A stretch of DNA of 54,985 nt from Candidatus Latescibacterota bacterium (GTDB taxonomy: Bacteria > Latescibacterota > UBA2968 > UBA8231). The position numbers and the translations under genes were made by a program. The stretch covers positions 1 through 54,985 of the forward strand of contig JAJEIO010000047.1 of the NCBI GenBank assembly GCA_022827835.1, given 5' to 3'. The notes under the pieces were generated by a model, which was not told the DNA's origin, did not search any database, and worked only from the letters and a program-made list of their open reading frames with translations. Below, piece by piece: positions 34,331-43,377 of the stretch. Every line of letters starts with the position of its first letter. Position 1 is the stretch's first letter.

Positions 34331-35146
34331 TTAAGCGATCGCCGCAAGCGCCTTGCGAGCAAAAACCTTGGCCAAGTGGCGGCGGTACTCCTCGCCAGCA
34401 AAGTGGTCGGCGAGCACCTCCTGTCCGTCGGCCGCCCGCGCGGCTGCAGCAGCGATCGATTCCTCGCTCAAGCCGCCGCTGAGCGCCGCTTCAACTCCAC
34501 TATCGCGGAAGGCCGCATTGGCCACGCCCGTAAAAGCCACCTTGACCGCGCCTCCGGCCGAGGCAGCAGCACAACCCACCACGGCAAAGCGCGAGGCCGG
34601 ATGCGGAAACTTGACATACGCCGACTTGTCCGCGGCCGGAACGCGCACCTCAGTAATAATCTCGTCCGGCGCGAGCGCGGTCAAAAACAGATCGAAGAAA
34701 AACTCGTCCGCCGGAATCGAACGCCCGCCGTCGGGTCCCCTGACAACAATCTCAGCCCCCAGCGCCAAAATCGCGGCTGGGTAGTCAGCCGCCGGGTCGG
34801 CGTGGGCCAACGAGCCGCCAATAGTGCCCTTGTTGCGCACCTGCGGATCGCCGATGACCGAGGCCGCTTGGGCCAAGGCCGAGGCGTTGGCACTCACCAA
34901 GTCCGAGGACGCAATCTGTTGATGGGTAGTAGTCGCACCAATAGCAATGATGCCGCCGTCCTCTCTGATGTAGTTGAGTTCCGCGATCCGGCCAATGTCG
35001 ATCAGCGCGCCCGGTGACGACAGGCGCAGCTTCATGGCCGGTAACAGGCTGTGGCCGCCAGCTAAGAGCTTGGCGTCGTCCGAGAGGAGCTCAATCGCCT
35101 CATCTACTGAAGAGGGACGATGATAGTCAAACGCGACAGGTATCAT
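34331..35146 (-). CDS. coxM: Molybdenum hydroxylase FAD-binding medium subunit
   Basis: 271 residues, CoxM family. The FAD signatures are LLAGGHSLLPAMKLRLSSP (about 30-48) and TIGGSLAHADPAADYP (about 108-123); the second contacts FAD and precedes the C-terminal CO-dehydrogenase flavoprotein domain. It passes electrons from the FeS centres to quinone or other acceptors. AAGGAG precedes the ATG at 35146. It is last of coxG-S-L-M, 13 nt after coxL. Confidence 0.92.
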   Translation of the reverse strand: MIPVAFDYHRPSSVDEAIELLSDDAKLLAGGHSLLPAMKLRLSSPGALIDIGRIAELNYIREDGGIIAIGATTTHQQIASSDLVSANASALAQAASVIGDPQVRNKGTIGGSLAHADPAADYPAAILALGAEIVVRGPDGGRSIPADEFFFDLFLTALAPDEIITEVRVPAADKSAYVKFPHPASRFAVVGCAAASAGGAVKVAFTGVANAAFRDSGVEAALSGGLSEESIAAAAARAADGQEVLADHFAGEEYRRHLAKVFARKALAAIA

Positions 35147-35159
35147 GGTCGTCTTCTCC

Positions 35160-37532
35160 TTAGCTGGCTTGTTGGATGGCCTGCCACACCTTCTGGGGCG
35201 TCAGCGGCATAGCAAGGTCGCGCACGCCCAACGGCCACAGGGCATCGATCACGGCGTTGACAATAGCCGGCGGCGAGCCAATCGTGCCGGTCTCGCCAGC
35301 GCCTTTGACGCCGAGAGGATTGTGCGGGCAGGGTGTGACAGTGTGGTCGGTTTCAAAGGAAGGCAGGTCGTCGGCGCGCGGCAGGACGTAGTCCATGTAC
35401 GAGCCAGAAATGAGCTGGCCGCTGTCGTCGTACACGGCCTCCTCGAACAGGGCTTGGCCAATGCCGTGCGTAATGCCGCCTGCTACTTGGCCTTCGACGA
35501 TCATGGGATTGACGATATTGCCCACGTCGTCAACCGCGACGTAGCGCCGCACCGCAACCACGCCGGTCTCGGCATCCACCTCCACGACCGCTATGTGAGC
35601 GCCGAAGGGAAAGGTAAAATTGGCCGGGTCGTAGAAGCTGGTAAACTCCAGCCCCGGCTCTAGCCCTTCGGGAAAATTGTGCGGCACGTACGCGGCCAGT
35701 GCGACTTCGCCAAAGGCGATCGACTGGTCGGTGCCCTTGACCGTCCAACTGCCCTCGGCGAATTCGAGATCCTCTTCGGCGGCTTCGAGCAAGTGGGCCG
35801 CGATCTTGGCCCCTTTCTCCTTGATCTTGTCCATGCTCTTGACGATGGCCGTGCCGCCGACAGCCAGCGAGCGCGAGCCGTACGTACCCATGCCAAAGGG
35901 CACGGACTCGGTGTCTCCGTGAATGATGTCCACGTCTTCGATCCCCACGCCCAATCCATCGGCCACCACCTGGGCAAAAGTCGTCTCGTGGCCCTGCCCG
36001 TGCGAGTGGCTGCCGGTGAAGACCGTGACTTTGCCGGTGGGCTGGACGCGGACGCCCGCGCTTTCAAACAGGCCAGCGCGCGCACCCAATGCGCCGACCA
36101 CGGCCGAGGGCGCAATGCCGCAGGCTTCGATATAGGTCGAAAAGCCAATGCCGATATGGCGACCATTGCCGGCGGCGCGGGCCTGTGCCTGCTCTGCGCG
36201 CAGCTCGTCGTAGCCGATCGCCGCGAGAGCTTTTTCGAGCACAGCCCCGTAGTTGCCGCTATCGTACTGCAGGGCCACTTGGGTTTGGTAGCCTTCCTGC
36301 TCGACGCCGTCAAAGGGCGGGATGAAATTCTTGCTCCGCAGTTGGGCCGGGTCGCGGCCCGTCTCCAAGGCAGCCTGCTCAACAGTGCGCTCAAGGACGT
36401 ACGTGGCCTCGGGGCGGCCCGCGCCGCGCAGGGCGTCAACTGGCGTGGTGTTGGTGAAAACGCCGGTGACGTCGACGTGGACCGCTGGAGTCGTGTACAG
36501 CCCCTGCAAGAGCGTGCCGTAGAGATACGTGGGCACGCACGGCGCAAAAGTCGATAGATACGCACCCAAGTTGGCGACGGTTTTGACCCGCAGGCCGACG
36601 AAATTCCCGTCGGCGTCGAGGCCGAGATCGACCTTGGTGTGGTGATCGCGGCCGTGGGCGTCGGTGAGGAATGCCTCGCTGCGGCTGGAAGTCCACTTGA
36701 CCGGGCGGCCAATCTGGCGCGAGCACCACGTGACGAGGACTTCTTCGGCATAGTGAAAAATTTTCGAGCCAAAGCCGCCGCCCACATCTGGCGACACCAC
36801 GCGCACCTTGTGCTCGGGCAGCCCCAAGACAAACGCCGTCATCAGCAGGCGAATGACGTGGGGATTCTGCGACGAGGTGTAGAGCGTGTAGTGGTCGCGC
36901 GCGCCGTCGTAATCGCCAATGGCGCAGCGCGGCTCAATCGCGTTGGGGATGAGCCGTTGGTTGTCGTACTCCAACGTGGTAACGTGCGCGGCGCTGGCCA
37001 AGGCCGCGTCCGTGGCCGCTTGATCGCCGAGCTCCCAGTCGAAGGGCGTGTTGTTGGGCACGTCGTCGAACAACTGCGGCGCACCCTCGGCCGTCGCTTG
37101 GGTTGCCACGACGACCGCGTCCAAAACCTCGTAATCCACTGCCACCAACTCAGCGGCGTCCGCAGCTTGTTCGCGGCTCTCGGCCAAGACGATGGCGACC
37201 GGGTCGCCGACGTGGCGCACCTTGGTCGCAGCCAACACCGGATGGGCCGGCTCCTTCATGGTGTCGCCATTTTTGAAATCCACCTGCCAGCCGCAGGGCA
37301 GGCCGCCGACGCCCGCAGCTTCGAGGTCGGCACCTGTGAAGATGGCGACCACGCCATCGGCTGCGGCTGCGGCTGTCGTATCGACTCCGTTGATCGCGGC
37401 GTGGGCATGCGGGCTGCGCACGAGCGCCGCAAAAGTCGAGTTGGGCAGGGCAATGTCATCGGTGTAGCGGCCCTTGCCGGTGATAAAGCGCTGGTCTTCG
37501 ACGCGCTTGACGGATTGTCCTATGACTCCCAT
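35160..37532 (-). CDS. coxL: Form II molybdenum hydroxylase large subunit (CoxL-like)
   Basis: 790 residues, xanthine-oxidase family molybdopterin-binding subunit. Seen: [13 protein letters not shown] near the N-terminus, the Mo-cofactor stretches [13 protein letters not shown] and [15 protein letters not shown], and [20 protein letters not shown] with the catalytic Glu near the C-terminus. The decisive active-site loop is [11 protein letters not shown] (about 365-375). CO-oxidising form I enzymes have AYxCSFR there, and form II has AYRGAGR, so this is form II (with Leu for Tyr) and is unlikely to be a true CO dehydrogenase. The substrate is probably an aldehyde, purine or other N-heterocycle. 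AGGAGG precedes the ATG. Confidence 0.92.
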   Translation of the reverse strand: MGVIGQSVKRVEDQRFITGKGRYTDDIALPNSTFAALVRSPHAHAAINGVDTTAAAAADGVVAIFTGADLEAAGVGGLPCGWQVDFKNGDTMKEPAHPVLAATKVRHVGDPVAIVLAESREQAADAAELVAVDYEVLDAVVVATQATAEGAPQLFDDVPNNTPFDWELGDQAATDAALASAAHVTTLEYDNQRLIPNAIEPRCAIGDYDGARDHYTLYTSSQNPHVIRLLMTAFVLGLPEHKVRVVSPDVGGGFGSKIFHYAEEVLVTWCSRQIGRPVKWTSSRSEAFLTDAHGRDHHTKVDLGLDADGNFVGLRVKTVANLGAYLSTFAPCVPTYLYGTLLQGLYTTPAVHVDVTGVFTNTTPVDALRGAGRPEATYVLERTVEQAALETGRDPAQLRSKNFIPPFDGVEQEGYQTQVALQYDSGNYGAVLEKALAAIGYDELRAEQAQARAAGNGRHIGIGFSTYIEACGIAPSAVVGALGARAGLFESAGVRVQPTGKVTVFTGSHSHGQGHETTFAQVVADGLGVGIEDVDIIHGDTESVPFGMGTYGSRSLAVGGTAIVKSMDKIKEKGAKIAAHLLEAAEEDLEFAEGSWTVKGTDQSIAFGEVALAAYVPHNFPEGLEPGLEFTSFYDPANFTFPFGAHIAVVEVDAETGVVAVRRYVAVDDVGNIVNPMIVEGQVAGGITHGIGQALFEEAVYDDSGQLISGSYMDYVLPRADDLPSFETDHTVTPCPHNPLGVKGAGETGTIGSPPAIVNAVIDALWPLGVRDLAMPLTPQKVWQAIQQAS

Positions 37533-37541
37533 AGCGGCCTC

Positions 37542-38006
37542 CTATGCGCTTTCGGCGGCGTGTTGGACCGCCTTGATGATATTGTCGTAGCCCGTGCAGC
37601 GGCAAAAATTGCCTTCGAGCGCGTGGCGAACCTCCGCGTCGCTGGGCGTTGCGTTGTTCTCTAGCAACTGCCAAGCGGCCATAATCATGCCGGGCGTGCA
37701 AAAGCCACACTGCAAGCCGTGAGTCTCGCGGAAGGCTTCCTGTAACGGATGCAGCGCGCCGTTGGCCGCAAGCCCTTCGATGGTCGTTATCTCCGCGCCA
37801 TCAGCTTGCGCTGCGAGCATGGTGCAGACCTTGACGGCTTGGCCATCGACGATGGCGGTGCAGGCACCGCAGTTGCTGGTGTCGCAGCCAACGTGCGTGC
37901 CTGTCAGGCCCAACTCCTCGCGCAAATAGCTGACGAGCATCTGGCGCGGCTCCACCTCGTGCTCGTGGGTCTGGCCGTTGACAGTGACCTTGATTGCTAC
38001 TGACAT
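37542..38006 (-). CDS. coxS: Molybdenum hydroxylase [2Fe-2S] small subunit
   Basis: 154 residues from the ATG at 38006, chosen for GGAGGT at 38009-38014; a GTG two codons upstream overlaps that RBS. First cluster: [22 protein letters not shown] (Cys residues in C-x4-C-x2-C and a later C). Second cluster: CGFCTPGM and CRCTGY. This is the standard two-[2Fe-2S] subunit that carries electrons from Mo to FAD. It lies between coxG and coxL, 9 nt before coxL. Confidence 0.94.
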   Translation of the reverse strand: MSVAIKVTVNGQTHEHEVEPRQMLVSYLREELGLTGTHVGCDTSNCGACTAIVDGQAVKVCTMLAAQADGAEITTIEGLAANGALHPLQEAFRETHGLQCGFCTPGMIMAAWQLLENNATPSDAEVRHALEGNFCRCTGYDNIIKAVQHAAESA

Positions 38007-38028
38007 AGCCACCTCCTATTGAATCGGA

Positions 38029-38466
38029 TTAAGGTAATTCGCGCTCCAGCGCCTTGAAAAACTGATTGGTAAACATCCGCGCCACTCCCGAGAGCAGGCG
38101 CTGACCCATGCTCGCCAACCGACCCGTCAACTGCGAGCCGCCCTCGACCTCCACCGTGGTCGTCTCGTGATCTTGGTCGGCGAGCCGGACGTGGCCTTCG
38201 GCCGCGATCTGGCCGATCTTGCCATCGACGTCGATGATCAAGCGATAGCTTTCCGGCTCCTTGCTATCGACGACTTGCAGCGCACCGTTGAAGGTACTGT
38301 TGATCGGTCCCATTTTGATGTGCAGCACAGCTTGGTACTGGCCGGGGCCAGTCTGCTCCAAGGTATCGACGCCCGGAGTAATGCGCGCCAAGACCTCGGG
38401 GTCGTTGAGCAAGTCCCACATGACTTGCCTCGGGGCGCGAAAAGTATGAGAACCTGCAAGCTGCAT
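38029..38466 (-). CDS. coxG: CoxG-like SRPBCC protein
   Basis: 145 residues, CO dehydrogenase subunit G family (START/SRPBCC fold): GSHTFRAPRQVMWDLLNDPE at the start, IKMGPINSTFNGALQVVD in the middle, and a C-terminal amphipathic segment LSGVARMFTNQFFKALERELP. In Oligotropha, CoxG helps anchor the enzyme to the membrane. It is the first gene of this operon; no strong RBS is visible. The 94 nt to divergent mocA probably hold both promoters. Confidence 0.88.
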   Translation of the reverse strand: MQLAGSHTFRAPRQVMWDLLNDPEVLARITPGVDTLEQTGPGQYQAVLHIKMGPINSTFNGALQVVDSKEPESYRLIIDVDGKIGQIAAEGHVRLADQDHETTTVEVEGGSQLTGRLASMGQRLLSGVARMFTNQFFKALERELP

Positions 38467-38560
38467 GGGCCGATGCTATTGTTAAGGGCCAGAAGCGAGT
38501 GACGCGGAGGTGGATATTACAAAATTTTGCCTGTCTTTGTCAATCACGTAGGGGATTGAA

Positions 38561-39157
38561 ATGACCAGATTTACAAACCTCAGCGGAATCGTACTAGCGG
38601 CGGGAAGTTCCTCTAGGATGGAGGGTGCCAATAAATTGCTGCTGCCTTGGCAGAAGCAATGCGTCCTCCAAGTTGTGGTGGAGCGAATCTGCGAGGTGGG
38701 TTTGGGGGAAGTGATCGTAGTGACAGGGCATCAGCGAGTAGAGGTAGAGGAAGCGTTGAGACACCATCCCGTGCGGCTGGTACACAACCCAGATTTTGCC
38801 GAGGGAATGGCCGCCTCTATCAGAGTGGGCGTGGAAGCGGCAGTCGGCGAGAAAGGGTATCTCTTTGCACTGGGAGATATGCCGCAGATAGCTGGTACGA
38901 CGATGCTAAAGGTCGCCGAGGCATTGAAAAGCAGCGAGACCATCGCCGTGCCAGTGCGCAACGGGCGACGCGGCCATCCAGTAGCTATCGGCAGCGCCTA
39001 TCGAGATGCCTTGCTCGCGTTGACTGGCGATCGGGGGGCGCGGCCGGTCTTGGCCAAAAACGCAGCCAACGTCGTCGAAGTACCTGTCGAGGACGAGGGC
39101 ATCTTCGTGGATGTGGATACGCAGGAAAGCTATCGAGCGGCGCGGACCGCATTGTAA
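38561..39157 (+). CDS. mocA: MocA-like molybdenum cofactor cytidylyltransferase
   Basis: 198 residues of the MobA-like NTP-transferase family. The nucleotide motif is LAAGSSSRMEGANKLLLPW (12-30), followed by VVTGHQ, NPDFAEGMAASIRVG, FALGDMPQI (metal-binding Asp) and GHPVAIG. MocA makes the CMP-form cofactor (MCD) that form I/II molybdenum hydroxylases use. Its place divergent from coxGSLM fits this well. Confidence 0.9.
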   Translation: MTRFTNLSGIVLAAGSSSRMEGANKLLLPWQKQCVLQVVVERICEVGLGEVIVVTGHQRVEVEEALRHHPVRLVHNPDFAEGMAASIRVGVEAAVGEKGYLFALGDMPQIAGTTMLKVAEALKSSETIAVPVRNGRRGHPVAIGSAYRDALLALTGDRGARPVLAKNAANVVEVPVEDEGIFVDVDTQESYRAARTAL

Positions 39158-39183
39158 ATTGGCGTACGGGTTGAGCCTACCGA

Positions 39184-39277
39184 GTATGATATGCTTCGAC
39201 TCCGCTCCGCTTCGCTCAGCATGACCCCAGCGGAGTACCAGCACCTGTCATGCTGAGCGAAGCGAAGCATATCATAC
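39184..39277. repeat. Nested palindromic repeat (MITE/STS-like)
   Basis: Outer arms of 15 bp (39184-39198 and 39263-39277) and inner arms of 14 bp (39211-39224 and 39248-39261) are all perfect, separated by 12 nt on the left and 1 nt on the right. The core TCATGCTGAGCGAA is a dispersed-repeat motif seen in many bacterial genomes. It lies between mocA and the abiE remnant and could also act as a terminator for both. Confidence 0.9.
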
Positions 39278-39308
39278 CTAGGTGCCCATACGTAACGTCA
39301 TTAATTAA

Positions 39309-39425
39309 TTAGCCAACCAGTAGCTGCAGTGCGGTTTCCACGTTCAATAGCGCCGCGTCTTCCTCCCGTTCCAAAAACGGACGCACATCGGCCGCCTGCA
39401 CGAGTTGAAACAGGTGATCCTTCAT
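39309..39425 (-). pseudogene. Internally deleted abiEii toxin remnant
   Basis: A 38-codon frame starting at 39425 in the ATGA overlap with the AbiEi stop, exactly where AbiEii should start. The product MKDHLFQLVQAA looks like the normal N-terminus of AbiEii, but it then runs straight into DVRPFLEREEDAALL, which looks like the normal C-terminus. The catalytic GGT...DxD part (roughly 200 residues) is absent. The sequence reads as a clean in-frame internal deletion, so the toxin should be inactive. Confidence 0.7.
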
Positions 39426-40060
39426 AGCTGCTCGTAGCCCAACGTCTCGTCTTCGGCTAGTGCGCGAATGCACCGCACGGCTCTCAGCAATTTGGGACGG
39501 GCGGCGATAGTAGCCAATCTATCCAGTTCCACTAGGTCGAGGCTTCCCCAGTCGAGGCGTAGTTCGTTGATATAGGCAGGCGCATCGCCATTCGGCTGTA
39601 GATAGATCAGATCGAGCAGTGCCTTTTCCGGTGCGGCGACAAAAGCCGACTGGCCATGCGCCAACTCCACTTGTCGGTAGCCGTAGAGCAGATCGGTCTT
39701 GAGGTGGCGAAAGGAAAAGCGACCTAGCGGCGTCTGGCGGAGCTGAGGACGCCCACCGGTCACACTGGTCACTTCCGCCACGTACTCGGGAATCACGCCA
39801 GCGTGGGCCAACGCCGACAGACCACTTACATAAGAGCCGCGCACCAGTCGATTGGCGACGAGGAAGGGATGGGGTGCGGTTTGGCGGTAGGGCGGTGCCA
39901 GCGCGTAAAGTCCGCGCCGTAGTTGGTGCAGGCGTCCAGCTTGGGTCCAGCGCACGAGCTGTCGCCGCATATCGCTTGGATTTACGGCTCCGGCCAGGAG
40001 CAGGCCGGTTTCAAACACCGGCTCATCGGCCACGATGGCGAGCAATTGATCGAATTTCAT
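39422..40060 (-). CDS. abiEi: AbiEi-type antitoxin/transcriptional regulator (type IV TA)
   Basis: 212 residues, AbiEi_1-like. N-terminal winged HTH with FETGLLLAGAVNPSDMRRQL, then VRWTQAGRLHQLRRGLYAL, and VANRLVRGSYVSGLSALAHAGVIPEYV leading to the C-terminal domain with APEKALLDLIYLQPNGDAP. In characterised AbiE systems this protein represses its own operon and blocks the AbiEii toxin. Here the partner is deleted. An AT-rich inverted repeat just upstream (40062-40091) is a probable operator. Confidence 0.85.
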   Translation of the reverse strand: MKFDQLLAIVADEPVFETGLLLAGAVNPSDMRRQLVRWTQAGRLHQLRRGLYALAPPYRQTAPHPFLVANRLVRGSYVSGLSALAHAGVIPEYVAEVTSVTGGRPQLRQTPLGRFSFRHLKTDLLYGYRQVELAHGQSAFVAAPEKALLDLIYLQPNGDAPAYINELRLDWGSLDLVELDRLATIAARPKLLRAVRCIRALAEDETLGYEQL

Positions 40061-40061
40061 A

Positions 40062-40091
40062 ACAATAAATTACCTTTAATAGCAATTTATT
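40062..40091 (-). promoter_or_regulatory. Inverted repeat upstream of abiEi, likely autoregulatory operator
   Basis: CAATAAATT (40062-40070) and AATTTATTG (40083-40091) are perfect inverted copies with 12 nt between, directly before the abiEi start. AbiEi proteins are known to bind inverted repeats at their own promoter. Confidence 0.6.
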
Positions 40092-40128
40092 GCAATAAAA
40101 CTCCGTTCTTCGGCACCATCCGCGAGAG

Positions 40129-42432
40129 CTACTCCTCCGGCGGCACCAAGTGCTGCGTCGTCTCCGCCCGGTCTCGTATCTCCTGCCAATCCCACAACTG
40201 AGGTATGAATTCCACATCGGCCCAAAGCTGGGCTTGGTCGGCGTAGTGCGGGCTAGCCGGGTGGCCAGAGGCCCCCAGCGGCGCGATCCAGCGCGAGCGG
40301 GTCCAGTCGGAGGGATCGAAGATATAGCGATTGACCGAAAGACCCGTAACGGTGAAGTCGTCGAAGGCATAGCTGCCGGCTAAGGGCGTGTCGCCGTCGC
40401 CGTGGACGGGGAGCGAAGGGGGGTCGAGGAGGGAAGCGGCCTCGGGGAAAATCGCAGAGAATGGATGCTGAGGCTGGGTGCGGTGCAAGCGTCCCCAACG
40501 CCATTGGCCCATGTCATCGCCGAGCGCCTCTTTGAGCGCGGCGAGTGCGCCGGTCAGGGCCTCTGTCAGAGCTTGGGACCAAGTTTGGCCGGATGGCAGC
40601 AGCGCCGTGTCTCCGAGCTCGATGGCGAGAGTCGCTTCAAGATTGATAAGACGCCAGTGAGCGTCGCCGCCAGCCTCTGCCAGCAAGGTCATGGCGTCGT
40701 CCCCGAACAGGTGTTGCGCGATGTGGTAGCCGAGCAGGTTGCGGGTTTGCGCATAGATCGCCGGCTGAACTTGGTCGCGGTCCATCCGGCAGTCCCACTG
40801 GCGCAGCAGGTCGAGGGCTTGGGCGCAGTCGGCGTCGGGCGGCTCAATGGCGAGCAAGGCCCGCGTAAAGACCTGGGCTGGGAGCGAGACGCGTTCGGCG
40901 TGGATGCGGCCCATAGCCTCGGGCGTGGCCGTGCCCTTTGCCAATTCGAGGATGCGGGTCTGGATGCGGCGGGCGCGGTAGTCGGGGCTAAAGACAAGTC
41001 CGACGTAATAGGGATAATCAGAGCCGGTCACGCGCTGGTTGCAGGTGATGGCATAGCCTGTTGCGGGGTCTATGGCTTTGGGCAACTCGGCGTGGGGGAT
41101 GTAGCCCTGCCACTCGTGCTCGCCGCTCCAGCCGGGAACGGCGCACCAGCCGTTTGCAGCCTCGCGCACGGGGATCCGACCCTCGTGTAGATAGCCGAAG
41201 CAGCCGTGGACGTCGGCGACGGCGTAGTTGTTGACGCGGTCGTTCCAGCGGGCGAAGGCTTGGTGTAGTTCCTCGACCGAACGGGAGCGCATGGCATCGC
41301 GGGCCGCGTCGGCCCAAGGAGTGCCTTCGATGAGGCCGGGGTCGCTGATGGCGATGGCTTGGCCTTTGCGTGGGTCTCCAGCAATGATAGGTCCGTGATG
41401 AGTAATGACGACCTCGGAGGTAACGGGTGCTGCACCGCGGACGTGGATTTCTTCTCGCAGGATTTCCGCCGACCGCCACGCGCCGCTGAACTCGTATTCC
41501 AAGCCATCGGCCGTTTCGCGAAAGCGCTCGACGAACAGATCTTGGGTGTCAGCACTGCCGTAGGTCATGCCCCAGGCCACGTGTTCGTTGTGGCAAAAGT
41601 GCAGGGTGCCGGGGACGCCGGGCACCGAGTAGCCGCTGACGGCGAAGTCGGGGCAGGCGATATGGACTTGGTAATAGACGGAAGGGGTGTCGAGAGCGCG
41701 GTGCGAGTCGCCAGCCACTAGCGGCAAGCCCGAATCCGTGTACTCACCCGCGATGGACCACGCATTGGAGCCGGGGTCGGTTTCGCGGCTGAGGGCCGCA
41801 AGACCGTCAAGCGGTTCTCCCTGATATTCAGCGCCCGGAGGCACGGTGAGCAGATGGCCTTGGGGATAGCCCTTGATTAACTCAGCGAGATCCTCAGGGC
41901 CGACAACTTGGGCGAGACGAGTTCGCCAGAGCTTGGATTCAAAGGTGCCGAGCAGGCTGTTGCGCATCTTATACACGGCGAGGCAGTGCCAGCTTTCCCA
42001 CGGCTCGGGAGACTGGCCGAGGAGTTGGTATTCGACGGGCAGGGCCGTTGTCGTCGTCAAAAAGGCATTGACGCCAGCGGCGTACGCGTCGAGCATGGCG
42101 CGGGCTTGGGAACTGGACGCTTCGTAGTCCAACCTGGCGGTGCGGCCCATGCCAGCGGCGCGCAGGAGGCGGTCGCGGTCCAGTCCTGCAGGCCCAGCCC
42201 ATTCGGACCAGCGGCCCAAAGCCTGATGGCGATCGAAGTCCATATGCCACAGGCGATCTTGGGCTGTGGCAAAACCCTGAGCGAAAAACAGGTCGGCTTC
42301 CGATTCTGCTTGGATATGGGGAATTCCCCAAGGGTCGCGGTGGATGGTGACGGTTTTTTCAAGGCCCTCGCAACAGTGAGTGCTTTCGAGGTCGGGAAGG
42401 GCGGCTTGGAGGTCTTTGGCGCTGATAGACAT
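40129..42432 (-). CDS. Penicillin-acylase-family Ntn hydrolase
   Basis: 767 residues from the ATG at 42432 (GAGAGGA upstream); a longer ORF to 42498 runs into a dispersed repeat. Early motifs: VTIHRDPWGIPHIQAESEADLFFAQGFATAQDRLW. The autocatalytic cleavage site and nucleophile are in PGSNAWSIAG (Ser near 222), followed by LVAGDSHRALDTPSVYYQVH. Later, HHGPIIAG and WNDRVNNYAVAD (oxyanion/Asn region) fit. Family members hydrolyse amides such as penicillins or acyl-homoserine lactones. No signal peptide is seen, so unlike typical penicillin acylases it may be cytoplasmic. Ordinary neighbours give no clue to the substrate. Confidence 0.9.
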   Translation of the reverse strand: MSISAKDLQAALPDLESTHCCEGLEKTVTIHRDPWGIPHIQAESEADLFFAQGFATAQDRLWHMDFDRHQALGRWSEWAGPAGLDRDRLLRAAGMGRTARLDYEASSSQARAMLDAYAAGVNAFLTTTTALPVEYQLLGQSPEPWESWHCLAVYKMRNSLLGTFESKLWRTRLAQVVGPEDLAELIKGYPQGHLLTVPPGAEYQGEPLDGLAALSRETDPGSNAWSIAGEYTDSGLPLVAGDSHRALDTPSVYYQVHIACPDFAVSGYSVPGVPGTLHFCHNEHVAWGMTYGSADTQDLFVERFRETADGLEYEFSGAWRSAEILREEIHVRGAAPVTSEVVITHHGPIIAGDPRKGQAIAISDPGLIEGTPWADAARDAMRSRSVEELHQAFARWNDRVNNYAVADVHGCFGYLHEGRIPVREAANGWCAVPGWSGEHEWQGYIPHAELPKAIDPATGYAITCNQRVTGSDYPYYVGLVFSPDYRARRIQTRILELAKGTATPEAMGRIHAERVSLPAQVFTRALLAIEPPDADCAQALDLLRQWDCRMDRDQVQPAIYAQTRNLLGYHIAQHLFGDDAMTLLAEAGGDAHWRLINLEATLAIELGDTALLPSGQTWSQALTEALTGALAALKEALGDDMGQWRWGRLHRTQPQHPFSAIFPEAASLLDPPSLPVHGDGDTPLAGSYAFDDFTVTGLSVNRYIFDPSDWTRSRWIAPLGASGHPASPHYADQAQLWADVEFIPQLWDWQEIRDRAETTQHLVPPEE

Positions 42433-42465
42433 TGCGTTCCTCTCGCGTTGTTGGTTCAGGATATT

Positions 42466-42495
42466 CTGCAAGGCAAATGCGTTTGCCGCAACATG
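42466..42495. repeat. 30-bp dispersed repeat, copy 1
   Basis: Identical to 45488-45517, same orientation. The centre GGCAAATGCGTTTGCC is a 6-bp inverted repeat around TGCG. The two copies bracket mazEF and the DUF5916 gene. Confidence 0.95.
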
Positions 42496-42630
42496 CACGT
42501 GGATGGTGAAACATAGCTAAATTGCTAAATCCCGTAGATTCGTCTCCGAGCATAAGAACAGAGAATCGGTCTTGATAAATTCCGCCCCTCAATGTATCCT
42601 CATTGTATCTACTGTTTAGAGGAGGAAGAT

Positions 42631-42873
42631 ATGGAAACTCGTGTGCAAAAATGGGGCAATAGTTTAGCCCTGCGTATTCCCAAACCACTCGCTAGCCAGA
42701 TTGGGCTTGAACTCAACTCACCGGTCGAATTATCGCTACGTGGTAAGGAGTTAGTCATTGAACTTGTAAAGCCGTCTAGCTTGAAGTTGGACGATCTTTT
42801 AGCCCAAGTGACTGAGCACAACTTACACGGTGAAATAGATCCTGGACCTGCGACGGGCAATGAAGTATGGTGA
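42631..42873 (+). CDS. mazE: MazE-like AbrB-fold antitoxin
   Basis: 80 residues from the ATG at 42631, preceded by AGGAGGAAGAT; an upstream ATG at 42592 has no RBS. The opening METRVQKWGNSLALRIPK is the classic SpoVT/AbrB swapped-hairpin sequence of MazE. The C-terminal tail (LDDLLAQVTEHNLHGEIDPG) is the usual toxin-binding part. The stop overlaps the mazF start by 7 nt. Confidence 0.93.
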   Translation: METRVQKWGNSLALRIPKPLASQIGLELNSPVELSLRGKELVIELVKPSSLKLDDLLAQVTEHNLHGEIDPGPATGNEVW

Positions 42874-43217
42874 GATCGACCGAGTACGTCCCACAGCGCG
42901 GTGATGCGGTGTGGATTAACTTCAATCCGCGAGTAGGACATGAGCAAGCAGGACATCGACCCGCCGTTGTGGTTTCACCAGGGGCTTATAACAGCAAGAC
43001 TCGCTTGGCAATTCTCTGCCCAATTACCAGTCAAGTGAAGGGGTATCCCTTTGAGGTCGCCATCCCTACGGGACTGGACGTGACGGGTGTTATTCTAGCA
43101 GATCAGGTCAAGAGCATGGACTGGCAGGCGAGAAATGCAGCGTTGATATGTTCTTTGCCCACAGAGATCGTGGATGCGGTTTTACAGAGAGTCGAAACGC
43201 TCTTGGCAAGGGAATAA
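42867..43217 (+). CDS. mazF: MazF-like mRNA endoribonuclease toxin
   Basis: 116 residues. PemK/MazF fold: YVPQRGDAVWINFNPRVGHEQAGHRPAVVVSP carries the catalytic Arg region, followed by LAILCPITSQVKGYPFEV (Thr) and VILADQVKSMDW (DQ-K motif). It cleaves mRNA at short motifs when free from MazE. Intact, coupled to mazE. Confidence 0.93.
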   Translation: MVRSTEYVPQRGDAVWINFNPRVGHEQAGHRPAVVVSPGAYNSKTRLAILCPITSQVKGYPFEVAIPTGLDVTGVILADQVKSMDWQARNAALICSLPTEIVDAVLQRVETLLARE

Positions 43218-43246
43218 TTGTGCAGGTCGGTTTTCGCACTATCTAG

Positions 43247-43275
43247 GGAGAAGGTCGCAGCCGAAGGCAAGACCT
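43247..43275 (+). pseudogene. Short fragment similar to the vapB gene
   Basis: A 28-nt stretch starting GGGAGAAGG matches part of the vapB gene (45628-45655) with two mismatches, then runs to a stop soon after. The remaining 43218-43377 spacer holds no gene. It may be a vestige of an earlier vapBC copy or of recombination here. Confidence 0.35.
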
Positions 43276-43377
43276 CGCAGCATCCGCACTGATCCTATCT
43301 GCGTCGGCTGAAGAGAAGCGACTCGGTCCTACACTTTTCTATTGCCATTGTGCAGGCTCGCGCTCAGCCTCTAGGAC

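Noticed and set aside
35160..37532. True (form I) CO dehydrogenase
   Set aside because: The active-site loop is ALRGAGR rather than AYxCSFR.
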